Assembly (NCBI RefSeq): GCF_016863115.1
Contig: NZ_BOOG01000003.1
Location: forward strand, 1-64,000
Reading direction: 5' to 3'
Length of the DNA stretch: 64,000 bases
Origin: Sphaerimonospora thailandensis
Lineage (GTDB): Bacteria; Actinomycetota; Actinomycetes; Streptosporangiales; Streptosporangiaceae
Part shown: positions 30,992-42,669 of the stretch, one piece after another
Layout of the letters: each line of letters opens with the position of its first letter
Position numbering within the stretch: the first letter of the stretch is position 1
Made by a program: the position numbers and the translations under genes
The notes under the pieces: model-generated
Told to the model about the DNA's origin: nothing
Databases searched by the model: none
What the model saw: the letters and a program-made list of their open reading frames with translations, nothing else

Positions 30992-33009
30992 TCATTGAGA
31001 CGCCGGACGCGCGGCCGCGCGTTGTGCCGCGGCTCGCATGATCCGGTCGAGCATGATGCCGAGCACGACGATCGCCAGCCCGGCCGCCAGCCCCTTGCCC
31101 CGCAGCGGGTACTGCGAGAACCCCGCCACCACGTCGTATCCCAGCGCGCCGGCTCCGACGAGACCGCCGATGACGACCATCGACAGCACGTAGATCAGGC
31201 CCTGGCTGGCCGCGAGAGTGATCCCGGCGCGGGCCATGGGAAGCTGGACCTTGGAGATGAGCTGCCAGGTGCTGGACCCGCCCGCGGTCGCCGCCTCCAC
31301 CGCCGTCGGCGACACGCCCCGTACGGCCTCGGCCACCAGTTTGATCGACACCGGCGCGGCGAACGCCACGGCGGCGATGATGGCCGTGAACCGGGTCGCG
31401 CCGAACAGCCCCAGGATCGGGACGAGGTAGACGAACGCCGGCATGGTCTGGCCGGCGTCCAACACCGGGCGCAGCACCTGGTCCACCCGGCCGCTACGCC
31501 CCATCCACACCCCGGCCACGACGCCGAGGACCATCACGATCAGGGTGGCCACCAGCGTGGTGGCCAGCGTCACCATGCTGTCGTGCCACAGGCCGAGCAG
31601 CACCAGCAGCACGAGCGACACGCCCGCGATGATCGCGGCCCGGCGGCCCGCCAGCAGCAGCGCGAGGGCGACCACGACCAGGGCGACCAGCCACCAGGGC
31701 GAGCCGGCCAGCAGCGACTGGAACGGGTTGAGCAGCCCGTAGGTGACGAGGTTCTTCAACGCGTCCGTGTACGTGACGAGCGTGTCCTGCACCCACTCGC
31801 TCGCCGCCCCCGCGCCCTGCTTCACGTACGAGCCCAGGCGGGCCTCGCCGGGAAACTTCGCGGCCCAGACGTAGACGTGGGAGAGGTAGACCAGCACCGC
31901 GGCCGCGGCGAGGACCAGGCCCACCTCGATGCGCCGAGCCCGCGGGCCTCGCGCCCTGCCCGCCCGGCGCTCGGCCTCGACCCGCCGGCCGGCGGCAGAG
32001 GTGACGCGGTCGAGCACGATCGCCATGATCACGATCGCCAGCCCGGCGTTGAACGCGGTGCCCACATCGAGGGTCTGCAGCGCCTTCAGCACGGTCTTGC
32101 CCAGGCCCGGGGCGTCGATCAGCGCGGCGATCGTGGCCATGGACAGGGCGGCCATGATGGTCTGGTTGGCCCCGACGATGATCGTCCGCTTGGCCAGCGG
32201 GAGCCGTACCTTGCGCAGCGCCTGCGCGGGGGTCGAGCCGAGCGAGGTGCTCGCCTCCAGCGTGTTGACCGGGATCTCCCGGATGCCGTGCGCGGTGATG
32301 CGGATCACCGGCGGGGTCGCGTAGACCATCGTCGCGACGGTGGCGCTGGCCGGTCCGATCAGGAAGAACAGCGTGAGCGGGGCCAGGTAGACGAAGGTCG
32401 GCATCGTCTGCATGACGTCCAGCACCGGGGTGACGACCCGGTTGACCCGGTCGCTGAGCCCGGCCCAGATCCCGAGCGGGATGCCGACGGCGAGCGACAG
32501 CACGACGGCGGTCAGTGTGAGGGCGAGCGTGTCCATGCTCTCCTCCCACAGACCGAGCAGCCCGAACGCCGCGAACCCGGCGGCGGTCAGCGCGGCCACC
32601 TTGCGGTTGCCGTACAGCAGCGCGACGGCTGTGGCGACGCCGGTCACGCCGAGCCAGCCGACGACCGGGACCGGCCGCCCGAACGACGGCTGGCTGATCA
32701 GTGCCTGTACGAAGGTGACCGACTCGTCGAGGAACAGCCGGATGTAGTTGATGAAGTACAGGAACAGCGGGTTGCTGTTGCGACCGGCGTCGATCGCGTC
32801 CATGCCTTCGTTGAGCCGGGTGTGCAGCGGCGTCAGCTCGGCGCCGCCGAGCGCGAGCGTGTCGCGGCCCTTCAGCACGACCGACAGCAGCACCCAGGCG
32901 GCGAGGATGAGAACGGCCAGGTAGCGCCCGCGCAGGCGCCGCCGGCCGCCGGCACTGCCAGGTGCCGCGGCGCCCGCGGTCGCGGTGGCGGGGGTGGTGG
33001 GCACTGCCG

Positions 33010-33013
<4 letters not shown>
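30992..33013 (-). CDS. Fused two-domain glycine betaine ABC permease
   Basis: At 673 residues this is about twice the usual OpuAB length and contains two complete permease domains in one chain. The first (about residues 150-400) has [21 protein letters not shown] and [21 protein letters not shown]. The second (about 470-665) has [21 protein letters not shown] and [20 protein letters not shown]. Each half has its own EAA loop, so one polypeptide could supply the whole transmembrane channel. The ATG at 33013 overlaps the ATPase stop in ATGA. Confidence 0.9.
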
Positions 33014-34125
<1,112 letters not shown>

Positions 34126-34138
34126 GGCCACCTTTCGT

Positions 34139-35617
34139 CTAGTGAGGGGAATCCGGGAACCACCGCTGGGGCCGGGGGCGGATGTTCTGCCAGATGTGCT
34201 TGATCTCTCGGTACTCGTCGAGGCCGGTGGGCCCGAGCTCGCGGCCGATGCCCGACTGTTTGAATCCGCCCCACTCCGCCTGCGGGACGTACGGGTGGTA
34301 GTCGTTGATCCAGACCGTGCCGTGCCTGAGCCGGGCGGCGACCCGCCGGGCCCGGCCCGCGTCGGTGGTCCACACCGCGCCGGCCAGGCCGTAGTCGGTG
34401 TCGTTGCCCAGCGCGACCGCCTCGTCCTCGCCGCTGAAGCGCTCGACGGTCAGGACCGGCCCGAAGGACTCCTCCCGGACCACCCGCATGTCGCGGCGGC
34501 ACTCGTCCAGCACGGTCGGCCGGTAGTAGAAGCCGCCGGCCAGGCCCGGCTCGTCCGGCCGGCCGCCGCCGCAGCGCAGCACCGCGCCTTCGGCGAGGCC
34601 GGCGGCGACGTACTCCTCGACCTTGGCCAGGTGCGCGGCGGAGATCAGCGGCCCGGTCTGGGCCTCGGGGTCGAACGGGCCACCGAGCCTGATCAGCTCG
34701 GCCCGCCGCACCACCTCGTCGACGAAGGCGTCGTGCAGGGAGTCCTCGACGAGCAGCCGCGCCCCGGCCGAGCAGACCTGGCCGGAGTGCAGGAAGACCG
34801 CGGTGAGCGCGAAGTCGACCGCGGTCTCGACGTCGGCGTCGGCGAAGACGATGTTGGGGTTCTTGCCGCCGAGTTCGAGCGCGACCCGCTTCACCGTGGC
34901 CGCCGCGGCGGCCATGACGCGCCGTCCGGTCGCCAGGCCGCCGGTGAACGACACCATGTCCACGGCGGGATGCTCGGCGAGCGGCGCCCCGGCCTCCGGG
35001 CCGGAGCCGAGCACCAGGTTGGCGACGCCGGCGGGCAGCCCCGCCTCCTCCAGCGTCCGCATCAGCAGGATCGCGGTGCTCGGGGTGAGCTCGCTCGGCT
35101 TGAGCACGAACGTGTTGCCCGCCGCGAGCGCGGGAGCGACCTTCCACGAGGTCTGCAGCAGCGGGTAGTTCCAGGGGGTGATGAGACCGCACACGCCGAT
35201 CGGCTCGTAGACGACCTGGCTGACGGCGTCGTCGCGGCCGGTTTCGACGACCCGGCCCGCGTCGGTGCCGGCGATCCCGCCGAAGTATCGGAAGCAGGCG
35301 ATCACGTCGTCGATGTCGTACTCGCTCTCGACGAGCCGTTTGCCGGTGTCGAGCGACTCCGCCCTGGCGAACTCCTTCTTGTCCCTGGCCAGCAGGTCGG
35401 CGACCCGGAGCAGGAGCCGCCCGCGCTCGCCGGCCGGGGTCAGCGGCCAGGGACCCTCGTCGAACGCCCGGCGCGCCGCCCCGATCGCGGCCTCGGCGTC
35501 CGCCCGGGTGCCCTCCGAGACCGTCGCGACGGGGGACCCGTCAGCGGGGCAGTGGATCGTGCGGCGGCCGCCCTCGACAGCATCTGTCCAGGCGCCACCG
35601 ATGAAGAGGTCCGCCAC
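34139..35617 (-). CDS. betB: Betaine aldehyde dehydrogenase
   Basis: This NAD(P)-dependent ALDH makes glycine betaine from betaine aldehyde. The 492-residue protein has the catalytic Cys282 in [14 protein letters not shown] and the general base Glu248 in [27 protein letters not shown] and [12 protein letters not shown] form the cofactor site. Its position next to a choline dehydrogenase-type gene and betaine transporters supports BetB rather than another ALDH. It is the first gene of a four-gene operon with the ABC transporter, behind a copy of the shared operator. Confidence 0.88.
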   Translation of the reverse strand: MADLFIGGAWTDAVEGGRRTIHCPADGSPVATVSEGTRADAEAAIGAARRAFDEGPWPLTPAGERGRLLLRVADLLARDKKEFARAESLDTGKRLVESEYDIDDVIACFRYFGGIAGTDAGRVVETGRDDAVSQVVYEPIGVCGLITPWNYPLLQTSWKVAPALAAGNTFVLKPSELTPSTAILLMRTLEEAGLPAGVANLVLGSGPEAGAPLAEHPAVDMVSFTGGLATGRRVMAAAAATVKRVALELGGKNPNIVFADADVETAVDFALTAVFLHSGQVCSAGARLLVEDSLHDAFVDEVVRRAELIRLGGPFDPEAQTGPLISAAHLAKVEEYVAAGLAEGAVLRCGGGRPDEPGLAGGFYYRPTVLDECRRDMRVVREESFGPVLTVERFSGEDEAVALGNDTDYGLAGAVWTTDAGRARRVAARLRHGTVWINDYHPYVPQAEWGGFKQSGIGRELGPTGLDEYREIKHIWQNIRPRPQRWFPDSPH

Positions 35618-35691
35618 GGGCAGGGTGCCTTCCGGTCGCCATCAGAAAGCAGGCGCGCTCAGCGTCGTCGACGTCGCCGACACGTGTTGCG

Positions 35692-35708
35692 GTTGCGCAA
35701 TACGCACC
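35692..35708. promoter_or_regulatory. Shared GTTGC-N7-GCAAC-type operator upstream of betB
   Basis: GTTGC-GCAATAC-GCACC lies 75 bases upstream of betB in the betB/iclR intergenic region. It matches the motif upstream of the dimethylglycine, choline dehydrogenase and ferredoxin genes, with the last half-site degenerate. A second GTTGC begins six bases upstream of the site. Confidence 0.6.
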
Positions 35709-35752
35709 TGTTTGCTTATGGAGAAACAGAATTGACCCCTTGTCGGCAATAG

Positions 35753-36553
35753 TCAAGTCGATGTCCGTCTTTTTACGGACATGTCGGAGTAGCATCCCAT
35801 ACGTGCGGAGATGTCCTGAGCTGCCGCGATAACCTGCTCGGCCACCCCGGCCAGGCCGCTTTCGGCCAGCCGAAAGGACGGCCCGGAGGCGCTCACCGAG
35901 GCGATCACCGTGCCGTCCGCGCCTCTGACGGGCGCCGCGACCGCGGTGAGGCCGTCCTCCAGTTCGTCGACGGCGATGGCGTAGCCGCGCTCGCGGACCT
36001 CTTGGAGTGCGGCGTGGAGCCGTACGGGATCGGTGATGGTGTTGGCGGTGAAGGCGCTCAGCGGCCCGGCCGCCACCTCCGCGGCCAGCTCGCCGGGGGC
36101 GTGCGCGAGCAGCACCTTGCCGTTGGACGTGGCGTGCAGGGGGATCAGCTGCCCCACCCAGTTGTGCGACTGGAGCGCCGACGGCCCGGCCGTCTGGTCG
36201 ACGTACAGCGCCTCGCACCCGACGAGGACGGCCACATTGACGGTCTCACCGACGTCCGCGGCCAGCCGGGGCGTGACGAAGCGGCTCTCCCTGACCAGAT
36301 CCAGCCGGGCGCTGGTCGCCCCGGCGAGCCGTACCACGCCCACGCCGAGGCGGTACCTGCCGCGCTCGCTGTCCTGCTCGACCAGGTCGTGGCTCTCCAG
36401 CGTCGCCACCAGGCGGAAGGCGGTGGAGCGGTGGACGCCCAGCTCGACGGCGAGCTCGCTGATCCCCAGCTCGCCGTCGCGGGCGAGCAGCTTGAGAATG
36501 GTGAGCGCACGGTCCACCGACTGGACCGCGCTCTCTCCCGTTCCGCTACTCAT
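35753..36553 (-). CDS. IclR family transcriptional regulator (first copy)
   Basis: This 266-residue IclR protein has an N-terminal winged helix-turn-helix (AVQSVDRALTILKLLARDG, GVHRSTAFRLVATLESHDLVEQ, about residues 9-62). The effector-binding domain (about 80-250) includes HATSNGKVLLA and ASVSASGPSFRL. It lies 22 bases downstream of the choline dehydrogenase-like gene and likely forms an operon with it. It probably senses choline, betaine or a downstream product and acts at the shared GTTGC-N7-GCAAC sites. The effector is unknown. Confidence 0.85.
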   Translation of the reverse strand: MSSGTGESAVQSVDRALTILKLLARDGELGISELAVELGVHRSTAFRLVATLESHDLVEQDSERGRYRLGVGVVRLAGATSARLDLVRESRFVTPRLAADVGETVNVAVLVGCEALYVDQTAGPSALQSHNWVGQLIPLHATSNGKVLLAHAPGELAAEVAAGPLSAFTANTITDPVRLHAALQEVRERGYAIAVDELEDGLTAVAAPVRGADGTVIASVSASGPSFRLAESGLAGVAEQVIAAAQDISARMGCYSDMSVKRRTST

Positions 36554-36575
36554 TCGCGGTGATCATTCGCGCTGA

Positions 36576-38231
36576 TCACTTGCGGTGCCGGTAGAACTCC
36601 GCCTCGATGGGCGGCAGCGGGGTCTGGCCGAGGATCAGGTCGGCCGCCTTCTCCGCCACCATCATCACCGGCGCGTAGATGTTGCCGTTGGTCACGTACG
36701 GCATGACCGACGCGTCGACGACCCGCAGCCCCTCGACGCCGTGCACCCGCATGCTGTCCGGGTCGACGACCGACATGTCGTCCACGCCCATCTTCGCTGT
36801 ACAGGAGGGATGCAGCGCGGTCTCGCCGTCCCTGGCCACCCAGTCGAGGATCTCCTGGTCGGTACGCACGGACAGCCCCGGGGACAGCTCGCCGGCGTTG
36901 AACTCGTCGAAGGCGGGCTGGGTCAGGATGTCGCGGGAGACGCGGACGGCCTCCACCCACTCCCGCCGGTCCTGCTCGGTGGACAGGTAGTTGAAACGCA
37001 GTGCCGGATGCACGCCGGGGTCCCGGCTCTTGATCTTCACCGTGCCCCGGGCGTCGGAGTACATCGGCCCGACGTGCACCTGGTAACCGTGGCCGCCCGA
37101 CGGGGACGAGCCGTCGTAGCGCACCGCGATCGGCAGGAAGTGGAACATCAGGTTCGGGTAGTCGACGTCGTCGTTGCTCCGCGCGAAACCGCCGGCCTCG
37201 AAGTGGTTGGTCGCCGCTGGACCGCCGCGCAGGAACAGCCACTGCGCCCCGATCCACGGGCGGTGCCGCCACTTGAGGTAGGGCTGCATGGACACCGGCT
37301 GCTTGGAGCCGTACTGGATGTAGACCTCGAGGTGGTCCTGGAGGTTCTCCCCCACCCCCGGCAGGTGGTGCACCACGTCGACGCCGAGGGCCTCCAGCTC
37401 GGCGGCGTCGCCCAGGCCGGACAGCTGGAGGAGCTGGGGCGTGTTGATGGCGCCGCCGCACAGGATGACCTCGCCGGCCCGGACCCGGCGTGTCGCACCG
37501 CCGCGGTGGGAGAACTCGACGCCGACGGCCCGTTCGCCGTCGAACACGACCTTCGTCACGAACGCGCGGGTCACGACCTTGAGGTTGGGCCGGTTCATCA
37601 CCGGATGCAGGTAGGCGCGGGCGGCCGACAGCCGCCGACCACGGCGGACGTTGCGGTCGAACGGCGCGAAGCCCTCCTGACGGTAGCCGTTCACGTCGTC
37701 GGTCAGCGGGTAGCCCGCCTGCTGCACCGCCTGGAAGAACGCCGCGAAGAGCGGGCTCGAGGCCGGGCCGCGTTCGAGTGCGAGCGGACCGTCGTGACCT
37801 CGCCAGACGTCGTCGCCGTCGGCGGCCAGGCAGTTCTCCATGCGCCGGAAGTACGGCAGGCAGTGCGCGTAGTCCCAGTCCTTCATCCCGGGATCGGCGG
37901 CCCAGCGCTCGTAGTCCATGGGGTTGCCACGCTGGAAGATCATGCCGTTGATGCTGCTGGAACCGCCGAGGACCTTGCCGCGGGCGTGGTAGATCCGGCG
38001 GCCGTTCATGTGCGGCTCCGGCTCCGATTCGTACCGCCAGTCGTAGAACCGGCTGCCGATGGGGAACGTCAGCGCGGCCGGCATGTGGATGAAGACGTCC
38101 CAGCGGAAGTCGGACCGGCCGGCCTCCAGCACCAGCACCCTGGTGGAGGGGTCCGCCGACAGCCGGTTGGCGAGAGCGCTTCCCGCCGAACCACCACCGA
38201 CGATGACGAAGTCGTACTGCTGTGCGCTCAA
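36576..38231 (-). CDS. betA: GMC oxidoreductase, choline dehydrogenase-like
   Basis: This FAD enzyme of the glucose-methanol-choline family likely oxidises choline to betaine aldehyde. [20 protein letters not shown] is at the N-terminus. [22 protein letters not shown] and [20 protein letters not shown] are GMC signatures, and the C-terminus has HPSCTAKMG with the active-site His followed by VDASVMP. The chosen TTG at 38231 yields MSAQQYDF, a standard GMC N-terminus, with a GAGGGCAG site upstream. An ATG at 38285 would add 18 atypical residues right beside the operator at 38289. Neighbouring betB, betaine transport and IclR genes support choline as substrate. Confidence 0.85.
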   Translation of the reverse strand: MSAQQYDFVIVGGGSAGSALANRLSADPSTRVLVLEAGRSDFRWDVFIHMPAALTFPIGSRFYDWRYESEPEPHMNGRRIYHARGKVLGGSSSINGMIFQRGNPMDYERWAADPGMKDWDYAHCLPYFRRMENCLAADGDDVWRGHDGPLALERGPASSPLFAAFFQAVQQAGYPLTDDVNGYRQEGFAPFDRNVRRGRRLSAARAYLHPVMNRPNLKVVTRAFVTKVVFDGERAVGVEFSHRGGATRRVRAGEVILCGGAINTPQLLQLSGLGDAAELEALGVDVVHHLPGVGENLQDHLEVYIQYGSKQPVSMQPYLKWRHRPWIGAQWLFLRGGPAATNHFEAGGFARSNDDVDYPNLMFHFLPIAVRYDGSSPSGGHGYQVHVGPMYSDARGTVKIKSRDPGVHPALRFNYLSTEQDRREWVEAVRVSRDILTQPAFDEFNAGELSPGLSVRTDQEILDWVARDGETALHPSCTAKMGVDDMSVVDPDSMRVHGVEGLRVVDASVMPYVTNGNIYAPVMMVAEKAADLILGQTPLPPIEAEFYRHRK

Positions 38232-38288
38232 TCTGCCCTCGTCTCGCTCGTGATGCTTGACCGAAAATCGTATCGAATGACGCATTTC

Positions 38289-38305
38289 GTTGCACTACCC
38301 GCAAC
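38289..38305. promoter_or_regulatory. Shared GTTGC-N7-GCAAC operator between betA-like and iclR genes
   Basis: GTTGC-ACTACCC-GCAAC has perfect half-sites in the 140-bp divergent region between the choline dehydrogenase-like gene and the second iclR gene. It could let that IclR repress both its own gene and the dehydrogenase operon. The central seven bases differ from the other sites. Confidence 0.6.
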
Positions 38306-38371
38306 AGAGATTCTCGGCGGGTTGTCTGGATCAAGTGGACCGGCGTTGCGCCACCGTCCTACTGTCTTACG

Positions 38372-39160
38372 GTGAGCAACGAGGCCGCGTCAGGCAGAAG
38401 CGACGTCAACGGGGGTGGCGTGCAGTCGGTCGACCGCGCCATCAGCATCATGGAGATCCTCGGCCGGCGTGGGGAGGCGGGTGTCACCGAGCTCGCCACG
38501 GAGATCGACGTCCACAAGTCGACGGCGTTCCGGCTGCTGGGCGCGCTGGAGGCGCGCGGCCTGGTCGAGCAGACGGAGGAGCGCGGCAAGTACCGCCTCG
38601 GCTTCGCCGTCGTACGCCTCGCCGGCAGCGTCGCCGGCCGGATGGACGTCACCCAGCAGAGCATGCCGATCTGCCGGCGGCTCGCCGAGGAGATCGAGGA
38701 GACGGTCAACATCGCCGTCCTGCGTTCGCACTACGCCGTCAACCTGGACCAGGTGCGCGGCACCTCCGCCGTGGCCGCGCACAACTGGGTGGGTCGGCTC
38801 ACCCCCGTGCACGCGACGTCGAGCGGGAAGGTGCTGCTGGCCCACCTCGACGCGGCGCGGCGGGCCGAACTGCTGGGCGCGGCCGGCCTGGAGTCCTTCA
38901 CTCCGAACACCGTCACCTCCGGCGAGGCCCTGGAGCGCGAACTGACCGCGGTGCGGGAGCGCGGGTACGCCCTCGCGATGGAGGAGCTCGAGATCGGCCT
39001 GAACGCGATGGCCGCCCCCATCCGATCCTTCCAGGGGGAGGTCGTCGCCGCGGTGAGCGCCTCCGGTCCGGCCTACCGCTTCAGCGAGGAGCGCATGCAC
39101 GAGTTGGCCCCCCTTCTCGTCGCCGGCGCCGACGAGATCAGTCACCGCCTCGGCGCCTGA
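38372..39160 (+). CDS. IclR family transcriptional regulator (second copy)
   Basis: This 262-residue IclR protein resembles the one at 35753 throughout: GVQSVDRAISIMEILGRRG, DVHKSTAFRLLGALEARGLVEQ, HNWVGRLTPVHATSSGKVLLAH and AAVSASGPAYRFSEERM. The two probably arose from a common ancestor and may bind the same operator. It starts at the GTG at 38372, divergent from the dehydrogenase, and ends seven bases before the convergent formate dehydrogenase-like gene. Confidence 0.87.
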   Translation: MSNEAASGRSDVNGGGVQSVDRAISIMEILGRRGEAGVTELATEIDVHKSTAFRLLGALEARGLVEQTEERGKYRLGFAVVRLAGSVAGRMDVTQQSMPICRRLAEEIEETVNIAVLRSHYAVNLDQVRGTSAVAAHNWVGRLTPVHATSSGKVLLAHLDAARRAELLGAAGLESFTPNTVTSGEALERELTAVRERGYALAMEELEIGLNAMAAPIRSFQGEVVAAVSASGPAYRFSEERMHELAPLLVAGADEISHRLGA

Positions 39161-39167
39161 CCCGCGT

Positions 39168-41456
39168 TCAGGCCGGGCGTAGGGACACGATGACGCTCTT
39201 CGAGGTGGGGGTGTTGGAGGTCTCGGCGACCGAGTCCAGCGGCACGAGCACGTTCGTCTCGGGGAAGTAGGCCGCGCAGCAGCCGCGTGCCGTCGGATAG
39301 GCGACCGTGCGGAACCCCTCGGCGACCCGCTCCCCGTCGGGCCACTCGCTGACCAGGTCGACCAGATCGCCGTCGGCGAGGCCGCGCTCGGCGAGATCGT
39401 CCGCGTGGACGAACACCACCCGGCGGCCGTTCCGGACACCGCGGTAGCGGTCGTCCAAGCCGTAGATCGTCGTGTTGTACTGGTCGTGGCTGCGGATGGT
39501 CTGCAGCAGGAGCCGGCCGGGTGGGACGCGCAGCACCTCCAGCGGGTTGACCGTGAAGTTCGCCCTGCCGGTCGCCGTCGGGAAGCGGCGCTCGTCGCGC
39601 GGCGCGTTGGGCAGCGTGAAGCCGCCGGGGCGGCGGGCCTTCTCGTTGTAGTCCGCGAAGCCCGGGACCACCCGGGCGATCCGCTCCCGGATCGTGTCGT
39701 AGTCCGCCTCGAAGTCCGCCCATGGGACATGCGGGTCGTCGTCGCCGAAGACCTCGCGGGCCAGCCGGGACACGATCGCGACCTCCGAGAGCAGAGCGTC
39801 GGAGGCCGGCCGCAGCCGGCCACGGGAGGCGTGCACCATGCCCATCGAGTCCTCGACGGTCACGAACTGATCGCCACCGCGCTGCACGTCCCGTTCCGTA
39901 CGGCCCAGCGTGGGCAGGATCAGCGCCTCCTCGCCGCACACGGCGTGCGACCGGTTCAGCTTGGTCGACACCTGCACGGTGAGCCGGCATCGCCGCATGG
40001 CCGCCTCGGTGGCGGCGGTGTCGGGGGTGGCGGCCACGAAGTTGCCGCCCATCGCGAAGAACACCTTGGCCGCGCCGTCGCGCATGGCCCGGATCGCATC
40101 CACCGTGTCCAGGCCGTGGCGGCGCGGCGGATCGAAGCCGAACTCGTCGCGCAGCGCGTCCAGGAACGCCGCCGGCGGCTTCTCGTAGATGCCCATCGTC
40201 CGGTCGCCCTGCACGTTGGAGTGGCCCCGCACCGGGCAGACGCCCGCGCCCGGCCGGCCGACGTTGCCGCGCAGCAGCAGGAAGTCGACGATCTCCCTGA
40301 TCGTGGGGACCGACTTCTTGTGCTGGGTGAGCCCCATCGCCCAGCACACCACGACCGAGCGGGCGGCCAGCACGTCCCGGGCCGTCTCCTCGATCTCCGC
40401 CCGGGTCAGCCCGGTGGCCTCCAGCACCTCCGCCCAGTCCAGGGCCCGCACGTGGGCCGCCCACTCGTCGAACCCGTGCGTGTGCTCCTCGATGAACCCG
40501 CGGTCGATCACCGTGCCGGGGGCGGCGTCCTCGGCTTCGAGCAGCAGCAGCGACAGCGCCTGGAAGAGCGCGCAGTCGCCACCGAGCCGGATCTGCAGGA
40601 ACCGGTCGGACAGCGTGGTGCCGCCGCCCGCCACACCCGAGGCCCGCTGCGGGTTCTTGAACCGCAGCAGCCCCGCCTCGGGCAGCGGGTTGACCGCCAC
40701 GATGCGGGCGCCGTTCCGCTTGGCCTTCTCCAGCGCGGTGAGCATGCGCGGGTGGTTGGTGCCGGGGTTCTGGCCCACCACGAAGATGAGATCGGCCCGG
40801 TAGAGGTCGTCGAGCAGGACCGTGCCCTTGCCGATGCCCAGCGTCTCGGTCAGCGCCGAGCCGCTCGACTCGTGACACATGTTCGAGCAGTCCGGCAGGT
40901 TGTTGGTGCCGAAGCGGCGGACGAGGAGCTGGTAGGCGAAGGCCGCCTCGTTGGAGGTGCGGCCGGAGGTGTAGAAGACGGCCTCGTCGGCGCCCGCCAG
41001 CGCCTTCAGCTCGCGGGCGATGATCGTGAAGGCGCGTTCCCACGACACCGGCTCGTAGTGGTCGGCGCCGGCCGGCTTGTGCATCGGCTCGGTCAGCCTG
41101 CCCTGCTGTCCCAGCCAGTAGTCGCTGCGCCCGGCCAGCTCGCTCACCGGGTGCGCGGCGAAGAACTCCGGGGTGATCCTCCGCACGGTCGCCTCCTCGG
41201 CGACCGCCTTCGCGCCGTTCTCGCAGAACTCGGCGGGGCTGCGGTGGTCCCCCTCCGGCCAGGCGCAGCCCGGGCAGTCGAACCCGTGCTTCTGGTTGAC
41301 CCGCAGCAGGGTCAGCGCCGTACGGCCCGCGCCCATCTGGCGGTACGCCGTACCGAGCGCGTGGCCGACCGCGGGGACCCCGCCCGCCCAGTCCTTGGGC
41401 GGGTGGATCTCCAGGCGTTCGTCGCCGACGTCGTCACGGGGTGCCTTACGCGTCAT
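39168..41456 (-). CDS. Molybdopterin oxidoreductase of the FdhF/YdeP family (probable formate dehydrogenase)
   Basis: This 762-residue molybdoenzyme has a DCPGCAWPE segment and SNMCHESSGSALTETLG near the cofactor, VVGQNPGTNHPRMLTALE, and CPVRGHSNVQGDRTMG. The C-terminal molybdopterin-dinucleotide-binding domain has LQTIRSHDQYNTTIYGLDDRYRG. The subfamily includes YdeP and putative single-subunit formate dehydrogenases. It would remove the formate produced from betaine-derived formaldehyde. No beta or cytochrome subunit is adjacent, so the electron acceptor is unknown. It is the last gene of a six-gene operon starting at 46036. Confidence 0.8.
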   Translation of the reverse strand: MTRKAPRDDVGDERLEIHPPKDWAGGVPAVGHALGTAYRQMGAGRTALTLLRVNQKHGFDCPGCAWPEGDHRSPAEFCENGAKAVAEEATVRRITPEFFAAHPVSELAGRSDYWLGQQGRLTEPMHKPAGADHYEPVSWERAFTIIARELKALAGADEAVFYTSGRTSNEAAFAYQLLVRRFGTNNLPDCSNMCHESSGSALTETLGIGKGTVLLDDLYRADLIFVVGQNPGTNHPRMLTALEKAKRNGARIVAVNPLPEAGLLRFKNPQRASGVAGGGTTLSDRFLQIRLGGDCALFQALSLLLLEAEDAAPGTVIDRGFIEEHTHGFDEWAAHVRALDWAEVLEATGLTRAEIEETARDVLAARSVVVCWAMGLTQHKKSVPTIREIVDFLLLRGNVGRPGAGVCPVRGHSNVQGDRTMGIYEKPPAAFLDALRDEFGFDPPRRHGLDTVDAIRAMRDGAAKVFFAMGGNFVAATPDTAATEAAMRRCRLTVQVSTKLNRSHAVCGEEALILPTLGRTERDVQRGGDQFVTVEDSMGMVHASRGRLRPASDALLSEVAIVSRLAREVFGDDDPHVPWADFEADYDTIRERIARVVPGFADYNEKARRPGGFTLPNAPRDERRFPTATGRANFTVNPLEVLRVPPGRLLLQTIRSHDQYNTTIYGLDDRYRGVRNGRRVVFVHADDLAERGLADGDLVDLVSEWPDGERVAEGFRTVAYPTARGCCAAYFPETNVLVPLDSVAETSNTPTSKSVIVSLRPA

Positions 41457-41483
41457 CTGATGAACGCCCTTTCGTACTGTCGA

Positions 41484-42629
41484 TCAGTCCGCCAGCCGGC
41501 CGCGGACCCAGTCGTGGAACAGGCCGATGTGCTGCTCGCTGGGCACCAGCACACCACCGTCGGCGTACGTGCGCGAGCTCATCGCGGGCTGGCACCGCTC
41601 GCACGCGTCGAAGTCCTGGGTGTTGACCCGGTGGAACAGCTCCACGGACCTGTCGATGTCCGCGCCGCCGTCCACGACCTCGGGGAGGTACAGCCAGTCG
41701 CACTCCACCACGGTACGGTCCGCGGCGAGCGGGAACATCCGGTGCCAGATCACGTGGTCGGGCACGAGGTTGACGAAGACCTGCGGCTTGATCGTGATCG
41801 CGTAGTAGCGCCGGTCCTGCTCCTGGCTGACCGTCGGGATGCGGTCGAGGCCGGCGGAGCCGTCCACGGTGAAGCCCTGGATCTCCTCCCCGAACAGCGC
41901 GCCGTGACCCACGTAATATTGCGCCGCGTAACCGTCGGCGAACTCCGGAAGCACCTCGGTGAGCTCCGGATGGATGGTCGCGCAGTGGTAGCACTCCATG
42001 AAGTTCTCGACGATCAGCTTCCAGTTGGCCTTTACGTCATAGACGATACGCCTGCCCACCTTGAGGCCCGCGACGTCATAGTTGTCGATGTCGGCGACGT
42101 CGCCGAGCCGGGTGCGCACCGCCCCCATGACGTCCTCCTCGAACGAGGGCGGCTCGTCGGCGAGGCAGACCCACACATATCCCAGCCACTCCCGCACGGC
42201 CACGTTCACCAGGCCGTACGCCACCCGGTCGACGTCGGGCATCTTGGTGAGGTTGGGCGCGGCGATCAGCCTGCCCTCCAGGTCGTACGTCCAGGCGTGG
42301 TAGGGGCACTGGAAGGAACGCTTGACCTCCCCCGACTCCTCGGTGCTGATCCTCGCCCCCCGGTGCCGGCAGACGTTGTAGAAGGCGCGGATCGAGTTGT
42401 CCCGCGCCCGCGTGACCAGGATGCTCTCCGCGCCGACCTGCACCGTCTTGAACGCCCCGGGTTTGGGCAGGTCGGCGGCGCGCACGGCGCAGAACCACAT
42501 CGACTCGAAGATGCGGCGCTGCTCCAGGGCGAAGACGTCCGGGTCCGTGTAGTAAGCGCCGGGCAGAGTGGACATCAGGCTGGGAGGCAGGCTCTGCCGA
42601 GTGCCGGGAGGCAGGCTGGTGGTGCTCAC
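41484..42629 (-). CDS. gbcA: Rieske oxygenase, glycine betaine monooxygenase oxygenase component (GbcA-like)
   Basis: This 381-residue Rieske non-heme iron oxygenase probably converts glycine betaine and O2 to dimethylglycine and formaldehyde. The [2Fe-2S] ligands are Cys87/His89 (CRHRG) and Cys108/His111 (CPYHAW). The mononuclear iron ligands are His215 and His220 in ENFMECYHCATIHPEL. FYNVCRHRGARI and FVNLVPDHVIWHR are typical of GbcA-like enzymes. It starts at the GTG at 42629, eight bases after AGGAG. It is co-transcribed with its ferredoxin, reductase and formaldehyde-oxidation genes. Stachydrine or carnitine oxygenases are alternatives. Confidence 0.87.
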   Translation of the reverse strand: MSTTSLPPGTRQSLPPSLMSTLPGAYYTDPDVFALEQRRIFESMWFCAVRAADLPKPGAFKTVQVGAESILVTRARDNSIRAFYNVCRHRGARISTEESGEVKRSFQCPYHAWTYDLEGRLIAAPNLTKMPDVDRVAYGLVNVAVREWLGYVWVCLADEPPSFEEDVMGAVRTRLGDVADIDNYDVAGLKVGRRIVYDVKANWKLIVENFMECYHCATIHPELTEVLPEFADGYAAQYYVGHGALFGEEIQGFTVDGSAGLDRIPTVSQEQDRRYYAITIKPQVFVNLVPDHVIWHRMFPLAADRTVVECDWLYLPEVVDGGADIDRSVELFHRVNTQDFDACERCQPAMSSRTYADGGVLVPSEQHIGLFHDWVRGRLAD

Positions 42630-42669
42630 TGTTTCGCTCCTGGTGGTCGTGCGCGATGAGAGGTACGGC

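Noticed and set aside
39405-42659. A 1084-codon open frame on the + strand opposite the formate dehydrogenase-like and Rieske oxygenase genes
   Set aside because: It is the antisense shadow expected in very GC-rich DNA. The minus strand carries well-conserved domains with catalytic residues across the whole stretch.
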